The position numbers were made by a program, and so were the translations under genes. 48,770 nt of DNA, taken from positions 1-48,770 of the forward strand of contig CAMDKK010000026.1 in assembly GCA_945901045.1 (NCBI GenBank), read 5' to 3'. Shown piece after piece: positions 35,069-42,583 of this stretch (positions are counted from its first letter, which is position 1; the number at the start of each line of letters is the position of its first letter). The notes beneath the pieces were generated by a model. The model made no database searches and was not told the origin of the DNA. It saw only the letters and a program-made list of their open reading frames with translations. The DNA is from Limnohabitans sp. Rim8. Its GTDB lineage: Bacteria > Pseudomonadota > Gammaproteobacteria > Burkholderiales > Burkholderiaceae_C.

Positions 35069-36057
35069 TTTCCCTTTAGGTCGAGGCGATCTATAAGGCC
35101 TCGGTAGAGGGGCTCCTCGGCGTTCCAGGACGCCGCCAATTCGGCGGGCCCCCAATAGGTGGGTTGGAGCAGGTTGTCGCGCATGTACTTCTGGAAGATC
35201 GGGTCGGTAAGCGACGCCTGGCAGGCGGTTGCGGCGGCCTTGACGATTGCGTCCGGCAGGCCTTTTGGGCCGACCACCGAGAAGCGCGCGACCATGGTCG
35301 AAGACACGCCCAACTCGCGCATGGCGGGCACGCCCGGCCAGAACGGCACACGTTCGTCACCGGTCACCGCGAGTGGCCTCAGGTCGGGGTGGGGCATGTC
35401 GCCCACCGCAATATCGAGCTGGTCGGATAAGGCCGCGAGGGTGGCCTGTGGCATGCCCTGGAACGGCACGTGGTTGAGCTTCATGCCGAGTTGCGCCGCC
35501 ACGTTTTCCATCGCGATGTGCGGCAGCCCGCCCACGCCCGGCGTGGAGTAGGCGATTTTGCCGGGATTGGCCAGTGCCTCGGCCTGGAAATCCTTGAAGC
35601 TTTGCCAGCGGTGCGCTTTCTTGACCGAGATGGTGGGGTAGCTGGTGGCGACATTGGCGATCGGGGTGAGGTCGCGGTGAGAGATGCGCAGCGACATTTG
35701 GTAGGGCCGCGCCAGCAGCGTGGGGGAGGGCGTGTACAGAAGCGTGTAGCCGTCAGCCGGCGCCTGAAGCAACTTCTGCAGCGCGATGACGCCGCCGGCA
35801 CCCTGCAGCGGCACCACGATGAAGGTGGTGCCGAGGGTCTTGCCCATTGACTGTGAGAGTGCGCGAGCCGCCAGGTCGTTCAGCCCGCCGGGCGGGAAAC
35901 CGACCAGCATCTGGATGGGCTTCTTGGGCCAATCGGCTGTGGCTGCCGGTTGCTGCGCATGCAGGCCCGGCACACCCGCGGCAAGGCTCGCCGCGGCTAT
36001 GCGGCCCAAGGCGCCGCGCCGCGTGGGCATGGAACCGGTATTTAGGAAATGGGACAT
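35065..36057 (-). CDS. Bug/TctC-family periplasmic binding protein between two sulfatases
   Basis: This 330-residue protein starts at ATG 36057 with AAGGAA just upstream. Its signal peptide contains a twin Arg ('MPTRRGALGRIAAASLAAGV'), so export may be through Tat. The mature part shows 'WPKKPIQMLVGFPPGGLNDL', the carboxylate-binding loop of Bug proteins, and then 'GGVIALQKLLQAPADGYTLL'. No TctA or TctB permease gene is nearby. In this operon it probably captures the organic sulfate ester or its acid form that the sulfatases process. Confidence 0.86.
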   Translation of the reverse strand: MSHFLNTGSMPTRRGALGRIAAASLAAGVPGLHAQQPAATADWPKKPIQMLVGFPPGGLNDLAARALSQSMGKTLGTTFIVVPLQGAGGVIALQKLLQAPADGYTLLYTPSPTLLARPYQMSLRISHRDLTPIANVATSYPTISVKKAHRWQSFKDFQAEALANPGKIAYSTPGVGGLPHIAMENVAAQLGMKLNHVPFQGMPQATLAALSDQLDIAVGDMPHPDLRPLAVTGDERVPFWPGVPAMRELGVSSTMVARFSVVGPKGLPDAIVKAAATACQASLTDPIFQKYMRDNLLQPTYWGPAELAASWNAEEPLYRGLIDRLDLKGK

Positions 36058-36092
36058 GATAGTTTCCTTGGGGTTGTTGAAAAACCTTCGCC

Positions 36093-37571
36093 TCACCACT
36101 GAGCGGTGCGTTTCGGGCGGGGCCATTCGATGGCCGCGGACACGTCGAGCAGCATGTCCTTCATGAGCTCACGTGTCTTCGCATGGGCTTCGTCGTGGAA
36201 CAGGTTGTCGTGCTCGCCCGGATCCTGTTCGAGGTCATAGAGCTCGCCATCGCGCGCATGCCCGCTGGCTGGCTCGCCGTGCCAGACGATGAGCTTGTGG
36301 TTGCGGTAGCGCAGCATGGTGGTGTGCACCGGTGGGGTGAAGGTGTGGCCGCTGTCGCGGTATTCGCAGAGCGCCCATTCGCGCCAGGGCGCGGACGGGT
36401 CGCGCGCCAGGGGCATCAGGTCGCTGCCTTGCGTCGGGAAGGCGTCGGGCACCCCTGCGGCGGCCAGGAGGGTGCTGGTGAGGTCGATGGTCTGCACCGG
36501 GCGCTCGATGTGACCGCCCGCCGGAATCACGCCCGGCTGGTACAGGATGAGCGGCACGCGCACTACCGGTTCGAACAGCATAGGACCCTTCAGCAGCAGC
36601 GCATGGTCGCCCAGCATTTCGCCGTGGTCGCTGGTGAAGACGACGAGCGTGTTCTCGAGCTCGCCACGCTTTTCCAGGACGTCCATGACGCGGCCGACTT
36701 CCGTGTCGATCAACGTGACCATCGCGTAGTACGACGCGATGATCTCGCGCATCTCGGCTTCGGAATACTCGGTGTAGCCGGGCGCCGTGCCGCCGTAGGA
36801 CCGCTGGCTGTAGGCGCGAAGTGGGGCGGGTCTGGAATCGAGCTCGGCGAGTGAGCCGGACGGCAGGGGCAGCTTTTGCGCATCGAAAATCGAGCGGTAG
36901 GCCTCTGGCGCCCCGAAGGGGTGGTGCGGATCGAAGAAGTTCCCCATGAAGTAGAACGGAGTTCCCTCGGGGCGCGACGGGTCCTCAATGAAGTTGATAG
37001 CCTCCTGAGCGATCCAGTGCGTGTAGTGCGCATGAGGTGGCACCGAGTCCAGCGGGACGGATGACTTGGCGTTGTTATTGCCTTCCACGGTGCGCGGGGC
37101 CTGGTCTAGGATGGCGGTCTTATGAATTTCCGGATGGTATTCGCGCAGCCAGGCATGGAAGGTATTCACCTTGGAGGGGTGGTTCGGCCCATGCGACCAG
37201 CGGTAGACGCGGTAGCCGTCGTCCAACCGTGGCTCTTCATCCTTCCCGGCCATGGGCGCGAGGTGCTGCTTGCCTGCCATGCCGCAGTCGTAGCCTGCGT
37301 TCGCCAGCGCTCTGGACAGCAGTGGCAGGCCCTGTGGCAGTGTGACGCCATTGGCCCACAGGCCGTGATTGCGTGGATACAGGCCGGTGTGATAGGTGGC
37401 CCGCGATGGGCTGCAAATGGGGTTTTGCACATAGCACGTCTTAAATAGCGCGCCTTGCGCCGCCATGCGGTCCAAGTTGGGCGTTATGGCGTGTGGGTTC
37501 CCATAGCAGCGCAGTGAATCAAACCGCTGCTGGTCGGTCATGAGAACAAGAATGTTTCTGCGTTTTTCCAT
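36093..37571 (-). CDS. Cys-type sulfatase, first gene of the sulfatase-polyol operon
   Basis: This 492-residue sulfatase has the formylglycine site in 'NPICSPSRATYHTGLYPRN' near residue 55, the N-terminal metal motif 'ILVLMTDQQRFDSLRCYGNP', substrate-region His residues in 'GNFFDPHHPFGAP', and 'LVVFTSDHGEMLGDHALLLK' for the second metal side. It lacks a signal peptide, as does the other sulfatase of the operon, from which it differs clearly in the middle region, so the two likely have different positions or substrates. It starts 162 bases from the divergent LacI gene and is followed by the Bug gene after 35 bases. Confidence 0.87.
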   Translation of the reverse strand: MEKRRNILVLMTDQQRFDSLRCYGNPHAITPNLDRMAAQGALFKTCYVQNPICSPSRATYHTGLYPRNHGLWANGVTLPQGLPLLSRALANAGYDCGMAGKQHLAPMAGKDEEPRLDDGYRVYRWSHGPNHPSKVNTFHAWLREYHPEIHKTAILDQAPRTVEGNNNAKSSVPLDSVPPHAHYTHWIAQEAINFIEDPSRPEGTPFYFMGNFFDPHHPFGAPEAYRSIFDAQKLPLPSGSLAELDSRPAPLRAYSQRSYGGTAPGYTEYSEAEMREIIASYYAMVTLIDTEVGRVMDVLEKRGELENTLVVFTSDHGEMLGDHALLLKGPMLFEPVVRVPLILYQPGVIPAGGHIERPVQTIDLTSTLLAAAGVPDAFPTQGSDLMPLARDPSAPWREWALCEYRDSGHTFTPPVHTTMLRYRNHKLIVWHGEPASGHARDGELYDLEQDPGEHDNLFHDEAHAKTRELMKDMLLDVSAAIEWPRPKRTAQW

Positions 37572-37717
37572 TTTGGAGTCAAAGTTTCAAGCGATGTAAG
37601 CGATTTCATATTTTAAGAAACCCGTCGATTAAAAAGCCGAACTAAAAATTAGAAAATATAGGTATTTACCACTGGAAAAAACAAGAAATCATGCTAATCG
37701 GAGGTGTACCGCTTTCA

Positions 37718-37731
37718 TGTAAACTGTTACA
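37718..37731. promoter_or_regulatory. Palindrome before the lacI-type gene, probable operator
   Basis: TGTAA-ACTG-TTACA (with flanking A and T, a 16-base palindrome with centre ACTG) ends 2 bases before the ATG of the LacI-family gene, in the region shared with the divergent sulfatase operon. LacI-family regulators bind palindromes of this size, so I infer an autoregulatory site. Flanking sequence on the sulfatase side is very A/T-rich and may hold promoters for both directions. Confidence 0.45.
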
Positions 37732-37733
37732 TT

Positions 37734-38750
37734 ATGAAGTCCAAAATCAACGGTATCCGGGATGTTGCACTGCGCGCCGGCGTATCCACGGCGACGGTGT
37801 CGCGCGCCATCAACAATCCGGCCGCGGTGCGGCCCGAAGCGAGATCGCGCGTCGAGGCAGCGATCGTCCATCTCGGCTACATCCCAGATGCTTCAGCCCG
37901 GGCGCTATCGTCAGGGCGCACCCGCACCATCGGCGCCATCGTTCCCACCATCGACAACGCGACCTTTGCCCGCGGCATCGATTCGCTGCAGATGTACCTG
38001 TCCGCCCGCGGCTACCTGCTGCTGCTCGCGAGCAATGGCTACGACCCCGAGGTCGAATACCGGCAGGTGCAGAACATGGCGAGCCGCGGCATCGACGGGT
38101 TAATACTCATCGGCGACCTGCACCTTGAGAGCCTGCACCGCCTGGTCGCGGCGCAGCGCATTCCCTTCATCAATGTGAGCGTCTATCACCCCGCCAAGCC
38201 CTATGCGAGCGTGGGAGTGAACAACGAAACCGCAGGCTATCGCGCCTGCCTCCACTTACTGGACCTGGGCCATCGCGACATCGGCATGATCGCCGCGAAA
38301 GTGGCCAACAACGACCGCGCGGCCGGCCGCCTTGCCGGGGTGCGGCGGGCGTTGGCGGAAGCGGGCCGGAGCCTACCGTCCGAATGGCTCATCGAGGTGC
38401 GGTACCGTCTGGACGATGCCCGCCAGGCCGCACGCGTGGTGCTGTCGCTGCCCCGGCGGCCAACCGCGCTCGTCTGCGCGAACGACGTGGTGGCTTACGG
38501 AGTCGTGATGGAAGCGCGGCGCAAGGGATTGCAGGTGCCCAGCGACCTGTCTGTTGTGGGCTTCGATGACCTGGAATGGAGCCGCCATCTACAGCCCAGC
38601 CTCACCACCATCCATTTCCCGACCGACGAGGTCTGGTCCCGGGCGGGGGAGTACATCATCAACACGCTTGAGGGCCTGCCCGCCACACTGCATCACGAAG
38701 TAGATGCGCCACTGGTGGTGAGGGAATCCACGGCGGTGCTGCGGGCGTGA
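37734..38750 (+). CDS. LacI-family transcriptional regulator of the sulfatase-polyol operon
   Basis: This 338-residue protein has a LacI-type helix-turn-helix at residues 5-55 ('GIRDVALRAGVSTATVSRAI') and a periplasmic-binding-protein-like effector domain from about residue 60 ('TIGAIVPTIDNATFARGIDS' to 'LSVVGFDDLEWSRHLQPSLT'). It is divergent from the sulfatase operon and most likely represses it until a sugar or polyol binds. I use ATG 37734; GTG 37704 gives 10 extra residues without family character. GAGGTG is too far upstream to serve as ribosome site for the ATG, so initiation may be weak. Confidence 0.87.
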   Translation: MKSKINGIRDVALRAGVSTATVSRAINNPAAVRPEARSRVEAAIVHLGYIPDASARALSSGRTRTIGAIVPTIDNATFARGIDSLQMYLSARGYLLLLASNGYDPEVEYRQVQNMASRGIDGLILIGDLHLESLHRLVAAQRIPFINVSVYHPAKPYASVGVNNETAGYRACLHLLDLGHRDIGMIAAKVANNDRAAGRLAGVRRALAEAGRSLPSEWLIEVRYRLDDARQAARVVLSLPRRPTALVCANDVVAYGVVMEARRKGLQVPSDLSVVGFDDLEWSRHLQPSLTTIHFPTDEVWSRAGEYIINTLEGLPATLHHEVDAPLVVRESTAVLRA

Positions 38751-38805
38751 AATGGGGGAGTTGCTCCAGCAAAAGAGTTAGACGGATCTGAAGTAATTCG
38801 AATAT

Positions 38806-39438
38806 CTAAGGCTGGGTAGCCAAGCTCGATTTAAACCGCTTGCAATCGGTACGGTTCAAATCATCCAAGTCTCGGAAAATGTAGTCGCCATTGCTGCCAC
38901 TCTTGGCATCGTTGTCTTTCTCAAAGTACGCATTCGGGAACGCCGTGGCGCGCAGACGGTTGAACTGGGTCTCGCAATGTTGCTCAAGCGTTTCCCCAAC
39001 CATCTTGGTCGACAAGCGGGCTTTCATGTCCCTCAGGCGCTTGATCGCATCGTCACGATCCTTGATCTGGATTTCGTACTTTTCTTTGAGCGCATCGCGC
39101 TCCTTTTCTACGCCATTGAGCGCCTCTGAAATCGCCAGCTTCTGTGCAACAGCAATCGCATCAAGCTTGGCTTTCAGCTCATGGATCTCCGCATCCTTGG
39201 CCACAGCAGCCCGTAGCAATTCGCTGGCGGCTTTGGTCTTGGCCAGTTCGCTGGCATTTTGTTTGTCCTGCTCGGCTAGCTCGAGTTGGTCATGCAGTTG
39301 CTGCTCGAATTCGCTGTTGCGTACCTGTTTAAGGATGTCTGCATACCCAGCTTCGTCAATCTCAAACGCTTTGCCGCAATGCGGGCAGGTAATTTTGTTT
39401 ATGTAACTGTTCCCGAGGGCTGATCGAATGGGCAGCAA
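38806..39438 (-). pseudogene. DUF2130-family gene, 3'-truncated
   Basis: The 210-residue product has the N-terminal zinc-finger-like 'ITCPHCGKAFEIDEAGYADI', a long coiled coil of about 110 residues rich in Glu, Lys and Ala, and the start of the DUF2130 domain ('TQFNRLRATAFPNAYFEKDN', 'SGSNGDYIFRD'). Family members are about 400-450 residues; here similarity stops just after GDYIFRD and the last 25 residues ('LNRTDCKRFKSSLATQP' at the end) look random. The nuclease-like C-terminal domain is therefore missing. It lies 11 bases downstream of higA, in the same direction as the HigBA pair. Confidence 0.7.
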
Positions 39439-39449
39439 CGAGCTGCTGT

Positions 39450-39725
39450 TCAGGAGGCGAGTCTTTCGATCTTTGGCCGCTTGAGCAGCCCCGCCTGATA
39501 GAGGTCATATTGCATTTGCATACCTGCCCACATTTCTGGGCTGGTGCCAAAGGCCTCTCCCAAGCGATAGGCCATGTCTGGCGAGATACCAGATGTACCC
39601 GTTACCAAGCGGGACAGAGTGACCCGATTTACGCCCAAGCGGGCAGCTGCATCTGTGACGGTAACTTCACCCAAATACTCCCTCAGGACTTCCCCAGGGT
39701 GCGGGGGGTTGTGCATGCGTGTCAT
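39450..39725 (-). CDS. higA: HigA/GraA-type antitoxin, helix-turn-helix
   Basis: This 91-residue protein begins 'MTRMHNPPHPGEVLREYLGE', the hallmark of HigA addiction-module antitoxins (PHPGEVL), followed by an Xre helix-turn-helix, 'VTDAAARLGVNRVTLSRLVT', and ends 'PEMWAGMQMQYDLYQA' and a short tail. It appears complete. It follows its toxin gene by 7 bases, the inverted toxin-first order typical of HigBA. It belongs to a different HigA subfamily from the antitoxin at 19754, so the window holds two unrelated HigBA systems. Confidence 0.9.
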   Translation of the reverse strand: MTRMHNPPHPGEVLREYLGEVTVTDAAARLGVNRVTLSRLVTGTSGISPDMAYRLGEAFGTSPEMWAGMQMQYDLYQAGLLKRPKIERLAS

Positions 39726-39732
39726 ATCAGCC

Positions 39733-40011
39733 TTAGTGGTAGTCGCGGTAATCTACAAGAACGGCATCTGTTCCATCGAACTTGAATACCAAGAGCCAGT
39801 TCCCATTGACCGTAACAGCCCAATGGCCTTTTAATTCGCCTTTTAAGGGGTGCAACGCCCAAGCGAGTGCCGAAAGGTCTTCCGGCTTGATCGCCTGACC
39901 CAGTGCGGCCAACTGGAGGCGCAGCCGAGCAGCGTGAGCTGCCTGAATGCCAGCTTTACTGCCGTTCTGAAAAAAACGCTGCAAGCCTTTGTGTCGGAAA
40001 CTCTTGATCAT
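39733..40011 (-). CDS. higB: HigB/GraT-type toxin (RelE fold, PF05015-like)
   Basis: This 92-residue protein starts 'MIKSFRHKGLQRFFQNGSKA' and contains 'DLSALAWALHPLKGELKGHW' and 'VTVNGNWLLVFKFDGTDAVL', then ends 'DYRDYH', an almost standard HigB/GraT toxin (plasmid-maintenance killer family). It is intact. Such toxins cleave mRNA on the ribosome. It is the first gene of the module, and an inverted repeat just upstream (40020-40047) is the likely antitoxin operator. Confidence 0.9.
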   Translation of the reverse strand: MIKSFRHKGLQRFFQNGSKAGIQAAHAARLRLQLAALGQAIKPEDLSALAWALHPLKGELKGHWAVTVNGNWLLVFKFDGTDAVLVDYRDYH

Positions 40012-40019
40012 TGTGCTTA

Positions 40020-40047
40020 TTGTAGCGCGTAGCGCATCATGCTACAA
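40020..40047. promoter_or_regulatory. Inverted repeat upstream of higB, probable HigA operator
   Basis: TTGTAGC at 40020-40026 and GCTACAA at 40041-40047 form a perfect 7-base inverted repeat with a 14-base spacer, 9 bases upstream of the higB start on the minus strand. This is the expected place for antitoxin autorepression. Confidence 0.5.
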
Positions 40048-40417
40048 GGGCTCAGGATTCAATATCGCGCAAATGAACTTTCTTAAGGCTGTCTGTTGAC
40101 GGATTTCAGTCCCTCTTGCGGCGGCGTCAGTCCCAAGCGGCAGCTGGCTCCAAGCTAGGAGAAAACTGTCGGCTTTACTTGCCTTTGGCTTTGTGAACTG
40201 GTTTGATTACCCATAGGCTATGTTGTCCGACTAGAAAAACTAGGGTTTTCCTTGACACATGAACGAAACAACAGGAATATATTGAACATGTGTTTTTAAA
40301 TATGTATTTGATAAAACAAATGTTCAATTCACTGCAAATTGTGGATATACAGATACTGTGCTGGGTCAGCCCGCATCAACCCGCAAGCCCCTTCGATCAA
40401 TGACTTCGGATACAAAA
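40048..40417. other. Long leader region of the Bug-HMGL operon
   Basis: No gene is visible. The right part is A/T-rich. TTGACA at 40252-40257 is a good -35 box; the best -10 match, TATATT at 40278-40283, gives a long spacer of 20, so the promoter call is uncertain. Immediately downstream is a strong 16-base inverted repeat (listed separately), and the Bug gene start is a further 90 bases away. Confidence 0.4.
40281..40328. promoter_or_regulatory. Long inverted repeat overlapping the predicted transcription start of the Bug-HMGL operon
   Basis: ATTGAACATGTGTTTT at 40281-40296 is repeated in inverted orientation as AAAACAAATGTTCAAT at 40313-40328, matching at 15 of 16 positions, with 16 bases between arms. 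It lies just downstream of a TTGACA box. It is likely a regulator binding site; an Lrp-family regulator is encoded in the facing operon, but any specific binder is inference. Confidence 0.5.
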
Positions 40418-41401
40418 ATGCAAATCTCAAACAAACTGGTCAGAGCATCTTTGAGGACCTTACTGATCACGACCCTGTGCTCAGGTGGCTGGGCGCAGGC
40501 ACAGGCACAGGATGCTTACCCGTCCAAAACCATACGGCTCATTTCATGCTGCATAGGCGTTATTGATGCAATTGCTCGCGTGGTGGGCGAAGAGGTGTCG
40601 AATAACCTCAAACAGCCGGTGGTGGTGGAGTCCAAGGCCGGCGCGAGTGGCGGAATCGCGGCCGATTACGTGGCCAAGTCCAAACCCGACGGCTACACCA
40701 TATTCTTTGGCACTAACTCGACCCACGCGGCCAACCAGAGCCTTTTCAAGAGCTTGCCTTATGACTATGTTAAAGATTTCGTACCACTGGCCGGTGTGGG
40801 TGAAGGCCCCATCGTGCTGGTCGTTAACATGCAGTCGCCGGTGCGAAACGTGGCTGAACTGACGGCATTGGCCAAAAAGCAGCCCGGCAAGCTCACCTAC
40901 GGCTGGGCCAGTTCTTCCACCCGCATGTCGATGGAGATGTACAACCAGCTAGCGGGCATCAAGATTACCGACGTGCCATACAAGACAAATCCGCAGGCGA
41001 CTACCGACCTGATTGGCGGGCAGGTGGATGTAATGTTTGCAGACATGAACACTGCGTTGCCACTCGTCAAGGCAGGTAAGCTGCGCGCGCTGGCGGTTTC
41101 AGGCACCAAACGTGTCGCTACCATTTCAGAAGTGCCGACGATGAAGGAATCCGGTTTGACGGATTTCAACCTGACCTGGTGGGTTGCCGGGTGGGCACCT
41201 GCGGGCACACCCAAAGAAGTGGTGACGCAACTGAGTTCTGCAATCAACAAGTCCATCACCTCGCCCAAGGTACTTGAATTTTTCAAAAACATCGCACTTG
41301 AACCTATGCCGATGTCGAGTGAGGAACTGATGAAGTTTCAGATCGCTGAACATGGCAAATGGGCAAGGATCATTTCAGGTGCCGGCATACAGCCGCAATA
41401 A
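40418..41401 (+). CDS. Bug/TctC-family binding protein with an atypical ligand loop
   Basis: This 327-residue protein has a signal peptide of about 30 residues ending 'GGWAQAQAQ'. The mature part starts 'DAYPSKTIRLISCCIGVIDA', then 'QPVVVESKAGASGGIAADYV', as in Bug proteins. The normal loop after TIRLI, usually VPFxPGGxxD, here reads SCCIGVID, two residues shorter and lacking the Pro and double Gly, although the frame stays open. It may therefore be damaged by a small rearrangement or bind a different ligand. ATG 40400 is an alternative start. An HMG-CoA-lyase-like gene follows after 9 bases. Confidence 0.82.
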   Translation: MQISNKLVRASLRTLLITTLCSGGWAQAQAQDAYPSKTIRLISCCIGVIDAIARVVGEEVSNNLKQPVVVESKAGASGGIAADYVAKSKPDGYTIFFGTNSTHAANQSLFKSLPYDYVKDFVPLAGVGEGPIVLVVNMQSPVRNVAELTALAKKQPGKLTYGWASSSTRMSMEMYNQLAGIKITDVPYKTNPQATTDLIGGQVDVMFADMNTALPLVKAGKLRALAVSGTKRVATISEVPTMKESGLTDFNLTWWVAGWAPAGTPKEVVTQLSSAINKSITSPKVLEFFKNIALEPMPMSSEELMKFQIAEHGKWARIISGAGIQPQ

Positions 41402-41410
41402 AGAACAGCC

Positions 41411-42382
41411 ATGACGTCACTGCCAAAATTTGTAGAGTTTCACGAGGAAGGCCCGCGCGAAGGCTTCCAGTTTGAGAAAACCCTTTTTCCGCTGGAGAAG
41501 CGCCTGGCTCTGATAGATGCGCTGGCTCAGACGGGTGTGTCGCAGATCCAGGTCGCCTCGTTTGTACACCCAAAGGTGGTGCCGCAGATGGCAGACACGG
41601 AAGAACTGTTCGCCCGGTTAAAGCCGCGGCCCGGTATCGCATATACGGGTCTGTGGCTCAACGAGCGCGGCTTTGAACGCGCGCTAAAGGTGCCCAACAT
41701 CACGTTACAGGGCGGCCTCAATTTCTATGCGTCTGATGCTTTCAGCCGCATGAACAACAACCGCTCGGCCATAGAGGTTCGCGACGCGCAGCGCGCGTGG
41801 GTGTTGCTGTATGCAGATGCAGGCGTGCCGCTGGAAACCGCGCACATCATGACGGCCTTCGGCTGCAACCTAGAGGGTGCGATTGCTACGTCAAAAGTCA
41901 CTTCACTGGTGCGCTGGATTGCCGACCTCTGTCATGACTTAGATATCAAGCTACCGAAAATCTATCTTTGCGATACAGTGGGCTGGGCTGCACCCAACAC
42001 CATTCGCCGCATGGTGGATGCGGTGCGCGAAATCGTGCCAGAAGCACGCATCGGCCTTCATCTGCACGACACTCGCGGGCTGGGGGCAGCTAACTTTTTT
42101 GCGGCGCTTGAGATGGGCATAGACCTATTCGATAGCTCTGTGGCGGGCCTTGGCGGCTGCCCTTTCTGCGGCCACAGTAGCGCGGCGGCTGGTAACATCT
42201 GCACAGAAGATATGGTGTTCATGTGCCATGAGTTAGGTATAGAAACCGGCATAAACCTTGAAGCGCTGATTGAAGCGGCGCAGCTGGCGGAAAGTATTTT
42301 TGGCAAGACACTGACCGGGCATGTTATGCATGCGGGTTCGCTCAAAAACTTCCGCAACGCGAAGCAGTTGGCTGCGGTCTGA
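41411..42382 (+). CDS. HMG-CoA lyase-like (HMGL family) C-C lyase
   Basis: This 323-residue TIM-barrel enzyme of the HMGL-like family has the catalytic metal-site start 'PKFVEFHEEGPREGFQFEKT' near residue 5 (where DGLQ is more usual, here EGPREGFQ), 'LPKIYLCDTVGWAAPNTIR' and 'IGLHLHDTRGLGAANFFAAL' with metal His residues near 215, and the active-site Cys in 'AGLGGCPFCGHSSAAAGNIC' near 250. Such enzymes split 3-hydroxy-acyl-CoAs such as HMG-CoA or citramalyl-type CoA. It is coupled to the Bug gene and converges on the CaiB-MaoC operon. Confidence 0.85.
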   Translation: MTSLPKFVEFHEEGPREGFQFEKTLFPLEKRLALIDALAQTGVSQIQVASFVHPKVVPQMADTEELFARLKPRPGIAYTGLWLNERGFERALKVPNITLQGGLNFYASDAFSRMNNNRSAIEVRDAQRAWVLLYADAGVPLETAHIMTAFGCNLEGAIATSKVTSLVRWIADLCHDLDIKLPKIYLCDTVGWAAPNTIRRMVDAVREIVPEARIGLHLHDTRGLGAANFFAALEMGIDLFDSSVAGLGGCPFCGHSSAAAGNICTEDMVFMCHELGIETGINLEALIEAAQLAESIFGKTLTGHVMHAGSLKNFRNAKQLAAV

Positions 42383-42583
42383 AAAAACCAGCTCATGGGC
42401 CCCAACTTGCCAATAGGGCTGTCCCAGAATATCGACCTTCAATAGCAAGAGCGAAGACAGTTTGTGATCGTCGCCGGCTCCTCCACTCATTGCTGCAGAG
42501 GCCGTTGTACTTGTATTGGGTAAGCGCATGACCCGTTAAGGATCATGGTGGCACCTTTTTCATAAAGCGGTTGAACTGCTGCG

